In this document: in pieces, positions 30,607 to 38,651 of the stretch
Layout of the letters: each line of letters starts with the position of its first letter
Position numbering within the stretch: position 1 is the stretch's first letter
From: Chara braunii
Taxonomy: Eukaryota > Streptophyta > Charophyceae > Charales > Characeae
NCBI GenBank assembly: GCA_003427395.1
Contig: BFEA01000720.1
Span: 383,259-421,909, forward strand
Direction: 5' to 3'
DNA: 38,651 nucleotides
Position numbers and translations under genes: made by a program
The notes under the pieces: model-generated
What the model saw: only the letters and a program-made list of their open reading frames with translations
What the model was told of the DNA's origin: nothing
The model's database searches: none

Positions 30607-31344
30607 CTACCCTATCTCGATTTCCCTTTCGATTATGCGTTCGCACCCCGTCCAGTCTAGCCGGGGCGCACAAAACATCAGGATGTAGATGACTTCTAGT
30701 AATTCGTGGACCCTGTTTCCCCAGAACGGCCCATGCTCCACAACGACATCATAGAACATCCCAATGGTAGGGGAGGGAAAGTGGCCAGCCCAGACTATCG
30801 CTGAGTCTGCCAGCTCCCGCGCCCTCGCGAGGCTTCCAAAGACGAGGTCTATCATCAAACGGGGTACTCGGCATCTCAGCGGTGTGGTCGGTGCCCTGAA
30901 CTCCCTCCAACCTCCCATTTCCACCCGGGTAAGTAAGCCCACGTTCCTTCTTCCCGTGACCGATTGTCCTATCCGGGTCAACGTCCGGGCGGCCCTTCGA
31001 AAGACCGGTGCCAGCTCGTGACCTTGTGCTATCTCTACCCCCAATGAGTGTGAGCCGATCTCATACAGATACATGGTCCTGGTAACTTCCATATTGGAAA
31101 ATAGATCGTCTCCGAGTCCCCGGTTGAGTCCTATCCGTGTCCACCGACATTCTACCAACATGAAGGCGGCGTCCCTTTCCAAAGTCACAGCCCGCCATTC
31201 TATGTCGAACCTCCGATAGGTAGAACTCGACGGGAGGGATACTTCCCATCGTCCACCGTTGTTCCAGGGCGGTCCGGGGTACCGGGGCTGACGTTCCATT
31301 CCCACACGGGGCTGGCGTTCCACTCGCTCATGTCTTGCTGCCAT
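30607..31344 (-). CDS. unknown protein family, paralogue 4 (uninterrupted)
   Basis: I do not recognise this family. 245 residues from an ATG at 31344 (MAARHERVERQ); the frame is open to 31395, but 31344 puts the start in line with the other copies. N-terminal block: VSLP at about 35-38, then exactly 30 residues ending ...DAAFMLVECRW. Middle: VPRLMIDLVFGSLARARELADS. C-terminal block: FYDVVVEHGPFWGNRVHELLEVI. No signal peptide or membrane segment is evident. It is the only one of the four with no stop or frameshift. It follows paralogue 3 by about 120 bp and precedes gag by 500 bp. It could be a host gene family or an accessory gene of a large retroelement. Confidence 0.65.
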   Translation of the reverse strand: MAARHERVERQPRVGMERQPRYPGPPWNNGGRWEVSLPSSSTYRRFDIEWRAVTLERDAAFMLVECRWTRIGLNRGLGDDLFSNMEVTRTMYLYEIGSHSLGVEIAQGHELAPVFRRAARTLTRIGQSVTGRRNVGLLTRVEMGGWREFRAPTTPLRCRVPRLMIDLVFGSLARARELADSAIVWAGHFPSPTIGMFYDVVVEHGPFWGNRVHELLEVIYILMFCAPRLDWTGCERIIEREIEIG

Positions 31345-31463
31345 TGTTACCTTGGTGATTCCCTGCATAGTCCACATAGAAAGGGTTACAACCAATCTTT
31401 AGAATCCGCCCACCTACTGCCTCCCTTGCCCTTCGTGTTTTCATTTCTCTTTTTTAGTCCCAA

Positions 31464-32372
31464 CTATCCCTCTATACCCCCGGGAGCAGTAGCCTCCTCT
31501 GGCTGTTCGTACAGCCGGTAGAGATCATCTATGTAGGTCGCGCCCCGACCTACCTCTCGCCGGATGACTCTCCACATGGTCTCATCACTTATTTGTGGGA
31601 CTCCTAGCCTAGTATTTACCGTTGCTCGTAGAATGCAAAGCACCTCACGCCCTTGTTCGTCCCCGAAAGGCCCCATCTCTAGGAAGGCCCGATAGTATTC
31701 TCGATACATTAATGCTTCATCAAAATTTAGCCTAGTTATGGCAGTCACCGCCTGCTCCACTCGTTCTATGCCTCTCATTCGTCTTAGCAGGAAGGGTGGT
31801 AGACTCATTCGTACGACCTCATTTGGCAGCTCAAAAACCCTTGTCGCGACGACTTTTACATCAGCCGTCACGTCATCTCGTTCCGGATCTGCAAACTCAA
31901 ACCCCTCCCGCCAGGTTATTTGCCATGCTCCCTCGAACATTCACACGGGGTCATCCTTGGAGGCCAAGGCAATCCCAAAGGTCTGCCACCCTTCTTCCGA
32001 CAGGTGTAAGGATCCCGTCACATGCACTCGCCCTGGGAGGTCCAAACTTATGCCCCCGAATTCCACTCTCGTACGCCACTCCAGTTTTATTACTAGGTAC
32101 ACCGTGTCTTCCACCAACTCTACCCCCACCCAGTCCATTACCGGGTTACTCACCACGCTCCTTGATGGAAGGCTTATTTCGACCTTGTCTCCCGATACCC
32201 TTGGTGGTCGGATCCCGCGAGGCCTATCTTTCCAAAACGTCATTCGCCGGGCCATCTCGCAATGCCTCCTTTCTAGCTTCCTTAGTCTGATTGCTGCACC
32301 CACCGAGATTCCGCGTCTTTCGTGTTTTATTCTTTCAGTACCCTCTTCCTTTCGTACAATGGTTCCCGCCAC
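31464..32372 (-). pseudogene. unknown protein family, paralogue 3 (one in-frame TGA)
   Basis: Open from 32372. An internal ATG at 32255 (MARRMTFWKDR) places the shared LP at residues 29-30, as in paralogues 1 and 2, so it may be the ancestral start. The block ISLP + 30 residues ends ...DTVYLVIKLEW. A TGA at 31941 splits the frame, which then continues with LPPFLLRRMRGIERVEQAV, YYRAFLEMGPFGDEQGREVLCIL and ATYIDDLYRLYEQPEE. About 300 codons in all. Translation might restart at ATG 31940, directly after the TGA, but a nonsense mutation in a single gene is the simpler reading. Confidence 0.6.
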
Positions 32373-32517
32373 TATCCCGTCTCCATGCCTGCCTTTTGTT
32401 TCGGCCTTCTTGCGTCCTCTGCTGACTAATGTACATCCCCCTCTCTTATGCTACATCCTAATTCACATGCACCCTCCACACTTCGTTCTTTTTGTGGCGC
32501 TCGAACTTTGAGTCTCT

Positions 32518-33247
32518 TTAATCAAACCACCGCACCTCAAATAGCATAAAGACATCGTCCACATAGGATAGCGCCGCCGCTGCCTCTCGGCTAACTATGG
32601 CGTCCCAAGTTGTCGCGCTTCCCTCTAGGCGATCGTATTTACCTATCCTCAGGATGGTGATGACCTCACCGGCTTAATCCCCGTAGAAGGGTCCATATTT
32701 CAATGAGAGCCTATAGAACTCCTCAGTCAGCCAGACACACTCTATATGCACCTTTCTCATGGAGTCAGCTACTTCCGAAATGTGTTCAGACCCTCCAAAC
32801 CACTCGGCTATGAACTCTGGTATCCAAGCCGTTATCCGTAGACTTGGAGGCTTAAGTTCCTTCCATCCCCCCATCACAACTCTGCTACTAACTTCATCTC
32901 ATCCCTCATTGGCGAACCGCTTGCCTTCTTTTCAAGTTTGGGCCTCTGCATCCCCTAGAAGTCACGTCGGGTCCTGTCCCATTGCTAACATAGTGCAAAA
33001 CAGGTGTCACCCTTTCTCAGAAAGGACAATCATTCCAACTGACCCTACCTCCCTCTTCCCTTATCGGGTTCCAAATCCGTTCTATCCATACATACGATAA
33101 GTCCCGGGCAACCTCAAACCCAGCCCAGTCGCACGTGGTCCCTCTCCATTCATTTTCCGTTGGTAAAGGTATCTCTACCCCGACTCTGAGTCGCCTTGGT
33201 TCTCATCCCTTGAAGGTGTATTCCATCATCACCTCTTCTCTAGTCAT
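32518..33247 (-). pseudogene. unknown protein family, paralogue 2 (stops and a frameshift)
   Basis: ATG at 33245-33247 (MTREEVMMEY). Codon 15 is TGA, then VGVEIPLP with LP at residues 28-29, exactly as in paralogue 1, and 30 residues ending ...DLSYVWIERIW. After a frameshift: WIPEFIAEWFGGSEHISEVADSM, EEFYRLSLKYGPFYGD, a TAA, AGEVITILR and LSYVDDVFMLFEVRW up to TAA 32518-32520. Most decayed copy; the motif order is unchanged. Confidence 0.6.
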
Positions 33248-33310
33248 CTTCCCCTTTCCTGCACAATACCAGGCCACCCGTCCTTCCTAAGTTAAGTCAC
33301 CCTACCCCTC

Positions 33311-34123
33311 TTAGAAGTCATTGTCCTCTATCTCTTCATCTTCATCTTCATCACTGAAGTCGTCCTCCTCGTCGTACACCAACTCCCTTACCCCATCTAG
33401 AAACGTCTCCCCTATTGCCACATTCCTGTAGACTATCCCCCGATGCACAGCGCTAGGGACAAAGATATTGTCTATGCTAAGGCAGTTTAGTATCTCGGTC
33501 AGCTCCTCCGCCCAGTTCCCCTCGAACGGCCCCATCTCTACTGATAACCGAAAAAAATCTTGCCTAGCTCATTAGTATAGCCCGAGGTTCATCATGGACT
33601 GGCATATCCGTACTAGCCTGCTCCGGTTTCCGAAAAGCGCATCCACCAGGAAGGGGGGCAGCACATATCGCATAGTTCTTACGGGTCGCCTCAAGCTTCC
33701 TCTATCCCCAAGTTCCACCCGTACGTCTACCCTTTCCATTTCCATTTCCCTCCGTTGATATGCAGCCCACACAACCTCTGCTTCTGCCTTCCTAAACAAC
33801 TCGTCCGGTGTATTCCCGAGTGCCAACTCTATGATCATAGCTTTCTCCCAATCTTGCGACAAGTAGACCCACCCCCGGGCTTCCACAGTCCCTCGGAATT
33901 CCAAATCCATTAAACTTGGTGATAACCTCGTCAAGCTGACATTAGTCCATATTGTTTCTATCCAAAGGAAAGCATCCTCTCCTTCCAGCATTACCGTTTG
34001 ATACGCTGGTTCAAGGTCCGCCCACGTCCCATTTTTCGGGAGGACGACCGATACCCCATCCTTTACATCTACTGGCATTTCCAGACCGCTAGTATAGATC
34101 GGGGAAGGCAACCATCGCGCCAT
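33311..34123 (-). pseudogene. unknown protein family, paralogue 1 (two adjacent stops)
   Basis: ATG at 34123 (MARWLPSPIYTSG). VSVVLP with LP at 28-29, then 30 residues ending ...EDAFLWIETIW; a predicted beta-rich N-terminal half (EFRGTVEARGWVYLS); LPPFLVDALFGNRSRLVRI. A TAA-TGA pair at 33566-33571 interrupts it, after which the same frame gives DFFRLSVEMGPFEGNWAEELTEIL and a very acidic tail (DEEDDFSDEDEDEE). First of four head-to-tail copies; paralogue 2 starts 63 bp after its end. Confidence 0.6.
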
Positions 34124-36941
34124 CTTGTTTTCAGCACCCGACCCCTGTTTTCATAAAAAGACACCAACCGATCCTTTTGGTCAGGTCAACCCTTGTCCTA
34201 GATGAGAATTATTTCAGACCCCTCATCAAGGTCTCCCTATTTTACCTCCCAATTCCTAAGTACCCCCTTCCTATAATTCCCTCGGCCGACCATCCATTTG
34301 CCCACATTCTTTCTCTTGGTTTCATTCCAAGTCTATCCTCCTTCCTTCCAATCATCTCTCACTCGTGCGGACTTAGATGGGGGGGGGGATAGACTTAGAA
34401 ATATGTCCCGTCCAACAGTCCAAGCTCAATCAATTTTTACAGAGGGGGAACACATAAAAAAAATCAGGCAACCTCACATACGGGCCGGTCATCTCCTCAC
34501 CGACCATCCCCAATATGGTCTCTCCGTTGGTACTATTGGTAGAGTTTTATCCCATACCTCAAGCGCAGCTTAACCGTCGCGAGCGCGGTACCCAGGTCTC
34601 GGCAAGGCATTCGCTCTTTCCTCCTTACCCAGAATACCCCATCCCATCTTGCCGCTTCGCACATCCATACCGACAACGAGGGTTACCTCGAGTGTCTAAA
34701 TACAGGGACAAAGTCAGCCGTCCGGGCATTCACTTTCATCAGTCCGACAAGAATCAGCCTTTCCCAAAACCATGCTACAAGAAGCTACTAATCGTCTCCG
34801 AGGCTCCGTCTTTGTCCGCATGCAGTGGTACTCCCTCCGCCAGCCAACAGGTTAAGCCTCGCATGAGGAAATTTCACACCCCGTCCGGCAGATCATCGAG
34901 CCAAAGCCCGTCACTGCTCGAACGAGAAAATGCTACTAATCAACCGACGTGACAAACTCCCTTCCGACAGCTCGGCGGCCTGACCTCCACATACGAACAC
35001 ACGGCAACCTACAAAAGAGAACGACGTTTCGCAACCCGCACTGGCCGGTGCAGACCAATCCTTTCCTTCTGAAAGGCAGGACGCTCGAATCCCATCATGC
35101 AACACAAGTCCCAAGTGGGACACACATAGTACAAGTGTCATTCCCTTGCTGCACTCAGCGCTTCCTACCCATAACTCACAGATTTTCTCTCAGGACAATG
35201 AGTGTCACTCCCCCTACTTTCGTACATAGTGGTTGGTTCCTTTTCGTGAGAATCTTGAAGGGTGAGCTAGTTTTCTGTGGAGTCTAGCAACTCTCTTCAT
35301 TTCCCTTCTCTTCACTTGTCTGTCCTTTCATAGGGTAGGATTGTTCTTTCTTGATGACCCGTTGTGTTCATGTTGGTTCCTTCAAGAATTTCAAAAAAAG
35401 TGTTAAGTGCATGAGCCCAGTGGGCTAAAAGAAGAAGATAGAAGGGCACCCGTTTGGTCAGATCACTCCGTTGCGAGATTTTCATTGGAACCTGGCCTAA
35501 GCCAAGCACCAACCGCCTGCCAGGTAACCGAAGCCCTTCTTTCATACGAAGAGGAAGAGTCGACCTGCGACTTGCCCAAGGCTTCCCCGAACTGGCGAAC
35601 ACCAGCACCGGACGAAGGAGGGTTAAAGCCATTCCCCAAAGGAACGACTGATCAAGTGCATAGCATGCATGTTATACCTCCAGGCCTGACCATGCCATGT
35701 GCCCAGCCACTCTCAAATCTGATTTCTCACAAGGGAAAGAGCAAACACAAGTCCATTTTCCTTATCTTGGGTTGTGTACACGTCAATGCGTCGGGCGCCC
35801 CCGTCGAAATCGCAAGGGTCAATTTAACCATACTACTCGGCACCTCCACCATTTTTGTAGGGCCAAACCCCGGTAGACTTTCGAGCCTTAGTCGACCCCA
35901 ATGCGGGTCCCAGTTGGCTCGGCCTACCCATGCTCATGCTCGCGGCGCGGGCCGTTCGTCTCGAGGTCACCCCCACCTAGTGCTTTGAGATGGATGGGGG
36001 TGGGCCATCTCGCGAGAGAGCTTTGACATTGGGGATGTAGCTCAGCCCTCACGCCGGGTAGTAGCCTCGCTGGTCGTTCCGCAACGCTGATTTTTTTTCG
36101 ATTCTTTGTTGTGTTCTCATGCAATTGTTCCTTCCAATACGCAGGCAGTCCAAGGATTCTTTGAGTGTTTTTCTTCTCTTGTGCGTAGGCTAAGCGTCAT
36201 CCTTAGGCCACGCACCATTTCCCTAAGCAATGTGGCTATATGGCGTCATCGGGGTGTGGCGGAGCCGTCCTCCCCCTCGCCTCTACGCATTCATCGGGTC
36301 TCATAATTTGTTGTTTTCCTTATTGAAGTAGCCCCCTTAGTCTTTTCGGGGCCCTCATATACATGCACACATAACATCACAATTTCCTTGGTAAGATTGC
36401 ACTCTCATTTGCACTCAAAGTCCTCAAGCGCAAAAGTCATTTTCGTGGGTTGGCTCTATGTCAAGGGTCCCATAGCCCCTTTGTCCCTCTTTCCTTTCAC
36501 TCTTGGTGCCCAATTCCTCTCGCCCCTATCCCGCTCAAGGCATTTCTAGCCATCACTCACCTACACAATCCCACACAAGCAAGGAGATCCATACAATTCC
36601 CCGTTGGGGGTCAACATATAGCCCTTCCCACATGCCTATCTTTTCAAATCCTTTGGCCGCTCTTTGTTCCCTCTTGATGCTCAATCAGCCCATTCTCTTC
36701 TCATAGTCATGCAGTCGGGGAAATGGTTGAGTCAAACTGACCTCACTCTCAACTTATGTTCTCTTCCGGATTCTGCCTTTTTTTCACTTTTTCAAACGTG
36801 CTTTCTCTTTTGCCTCCTTGGTGGCACAAGGGACCGACTATCCCCCCCTTGCTTTCTTTCTCCACCAAGTGAAGTCCGATTTCGTTTACCGTCCGTGCCC
36901 TGGAAATGTTTTCCAAGTGAGGGGAGAAGGATTAGTCATAT
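34124..36941. other. unassigned DNA right of the paralogue cluster
   Basis: No protein with recognisable motifs. The longest open frame (35407-35988, +, 193 residues) has no conserved features and ordinary base composition, so I do not call it a gene. A short inverted repeat CACCCCCA/TGGGGGTG lies at 35968-36002. GGGGATGTAGCTCAG at about 36035 resembles a tRNA 5' end without a matching 3' half. Confidence 0.5.
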
Positions 36942-37093
36942 GCCAAGTGAGGGGACGGGAGAGAGGGAGAGAGAAGACAAAGTGATTAAAAGGGGGGGAA
37001 AGAGAGGTTTAGCGGAGGAAGGAGGAAAAGGGGGAGAGGGAGAAGGAGAGAGAGTGAGAGAGGAAGAGGAGAGAGGGAGAGAAAAAAAAAAAA
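36942..37093. repeat. purine-rich tract
   Basis: Almost pure A/G on the + strand, mostly GGGAGAGA and GAGGAA-type units, ending in an A-run. Low complexity. Confidence 0.9.
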
Positions 37094-37159
37094 CAAGAAG
37101 AACTCCTAATCAAATCAGCTCCCCGTAGCAGCAACCAAACATCGACCACCCGCCCCATA

Positions 37160-38651
37160 GTGAGAGATTGAANAAGTATATCTTGGAATATTATGCACGA
37201 ACATGACAATGACAAGCTATATCAATGGAAAAAATATGCTCATAGAAAAAAAGATTACCTAAACAAGATCCGGAACATTATATCAAACATGAACTTGACA
37301 ATGAGAGGCTAGATTAGTGAAAGGCATATGCTCAAAGAGAAAAAACTAACTAAGTACAGTCCGGAACATCACATCATACTCGAACTTGACAACGAGAGGC
37401 TAGACTAGTGGAAAGCACCTGCACAAGGGGAAGAGATTAACTAAGTAAAGATCTGGAACATCACATCACACTTGAATGCGACAATGAGAGATTGGACTAG
37501 TGGAAGCACATGCACAAAGAGACGAGACCAACTAGGTAAAGATCCGGAACATGAGCTTGACAACGAGAGGCTAGACTAGTGGAAGGTACACGCACAAAGA
37601 GAACAAACTAACTAAGTAAAGATCCAGAGCATGAACTTGACAATGAGAGACTAGACTAGCGGAAAACATATGCTCAAAGAGTAGAGATCCACTAAGCAAA
37701 GATTCGGAATTTCACATCAAACATAAACTTGACAATGAGAGGCTAGACTAGTGGAAGCACATCCACAAAGGAGAGAGTTCAACCAAGCGAAGATCCGGAA
37801 CACGAATTTGACAATGAAAGGCTAGACTAGTGAAAGGCACATGCACAAAGAGAAGAGACTAACTAAGCAAAGATCCGGAACATGAACTTCGTAATGAGAG
37901 ACTAGACTAGTGGAAAGCACATGCACAAGGAGAAGAGATCAACAAAGTACGGGTCCGGAATATGAACTTGACAATGAGAGACTAGACTAGTGGAGAGCAT
38001 ATGCACAAGGAGAAGAGATCAACAAAGTAAAGATCCGGACCATGAACTTCTCAATGAAAGACTAGACTAGTGGAAGTACATGCACAAAGAGAAGAGGTCA
38101 ATAAAGTAAAGATCCGGGATATAAACTTGTCAATGAAAGACAAGACTAGTAGAAACACATGCACAAAGAGAAGAGATCAACGAAGTAAAGATCCAGAATT
38201 TCACATCAAAGCATGAACTTGACAATGAAAGACTAGACTAGTGGAAAGTACATGCACAAAGAAAAGAGATCAACAAAGTAAAGATCCGGAACATGAGCTT
38301 GACAATGCACAAAAGAGAAGGGATCAACTAAGCAAAGATTCGGAACGTGAACTTGACAAGGAGAGGCTAGACTAGTGGAAGCACATGCACAAAGAGAAGA
38401 GAAACCAATTAAGGAGAGATCCGGAACATGAACTTGACAATGCACAAAGAGAAGGGATCAATTAAGCAAAAATCTTGAACATGAACTTGACAATGCACAA
38501 AGAGAAGGATCAACTAAACAAAGATCTTGAACATGAACTTGACAATGCACAAAGAGAAGGATCAACTAGGCAAAGATCCGGAACATGAACTTGACAAGGA
38601 GAGGCTAGACTAGTGGAAACACATGCACAAAGAGAAGAGACCAATTAAGTA
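37160..38651. repeat. satellite array, 19 visible repeats, runs off the window
   Basis: The block AACTTGACAATGAGAGGCTA (variable) recurs 19 times. Full units are about 80 or about 91 bp and contain GATCCGGAACATGAACTTGA, ACTAGTGGAA and CACATGCACAAAGAGAAG. The 91-bp form carries an extra TTCACATCAAA-type insert. Towards the right, shortened ~51-bp units appear (about 38286-38340 and 38430-38580) that lack the GAGAGGCTAGACTAGTGG part. One N at 37173. The open frames on the minus strand are by-products of the repeat. Confidence 0.95.

Noticed and set aside
35407-35988. 193-residue + strand open frame as a gene
   Set aside because: No family features, no support from neighbours; frames of this length are expected by chance in C-rich DNA.
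36033-36060. tRNA gene starting GGGGATGTAGCTCAG
   Set aside because: No D-arm closure, anticodon arm or matching acceptor strand follows; at most a fragment.
37160-38651. CRISPR array
   Set aside because: The whole unit repeats, with no constant-repeat/unique-spacer alternation, in a eukaryotic context.

Overview
This window looks like repeat-rich nuclear DNA from a streptophyte, most plausibly a charophyte alga such as Chara or an early land plant. Four things point there. (i) A Ty3-type LTR element uses a primer-binding site complementary to plant tRNA-Asp. (ii) A cluster of mitochondrial-type tRNA remnants (Ser-GCU, Ala-UGC, Thr-GGU) includes Ala and Thr genes that bryophyte/charophyte mitochondria keep but flowering plants have lost. 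(iii) The first ~64 nt of a nuclear 18S rRNA gene are present. (iv) Coding potential is confined to decayed retroelements. The species name is an inference. No intact conventional host gene was recognised.

Layout, left to right. 1-1190: a CTT microsatellite and unassigned DNA. 1192-4952 (+): a broken Penelope-like element with a CCHC zinc knuckle, a GIY-YIG nuclease domain upstream of the reverse transcriptase (the 'permuted' order), and an RT cut off before its catalytic YxDD. It abuts 4953-5071 (-), the first ~40 codons of a LINE ORF2. 5072-5825: unassigned DNA with a 118-bp tandem duplication, leading into the 18S 5' end. About 6115-11493 (-): a nearly complete L1-type LINE (endonuclease, RT, C-terminal zinc finger) with a long pyrimidine-rich 3' region.

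11722-27105 (+): one large composite Ty3-type element. Its LTRs are about 3.3 kb, start TGTCG and end CGACA. The 5' LTR is split into 11722-13104 and 19214-21164 by a 6.1-kb nested insertion. The internal part is PBS, RT-RNase H-integrase and polypurine tract, with gag and protease missing. The 3' LTR is truncated at 27105. The nested insertion (13105-19213) has no protein-coding gene. It carries perfect palindromes, five 123-bp tandem units, an array of about ten hairpins with different stems but a shared AAACTTAT-type loop, the tRNA remnants, and an assembly gap.

27106-30106 (-): a gag-protease segment of a similar Ty3 element, without pol, ending at the truncated LTR. Upstream of gag on the same strand (30607-34123) are four tandem, closely spaced copies of an unrecognised protein family. 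They share a gapless 30-residue block and a GPF-centred C-terminal block; one copy is uninterrupted. 34124-36940 is unassigned. 36942-37093 is a purine tract, and 37160-38651 is a satellite with 19 visible repeats running off the window.

How parts relate: the + strand element has pol but no gag-pro, and the neighbouring - strand segment has gag-pro but no pol. The four-paralogue cluster sits where a 5' leader would be expected for that gag. The best candidates for undescribed biology are the paralogue cluster and the variable-stem/constant-loop hairpin array.
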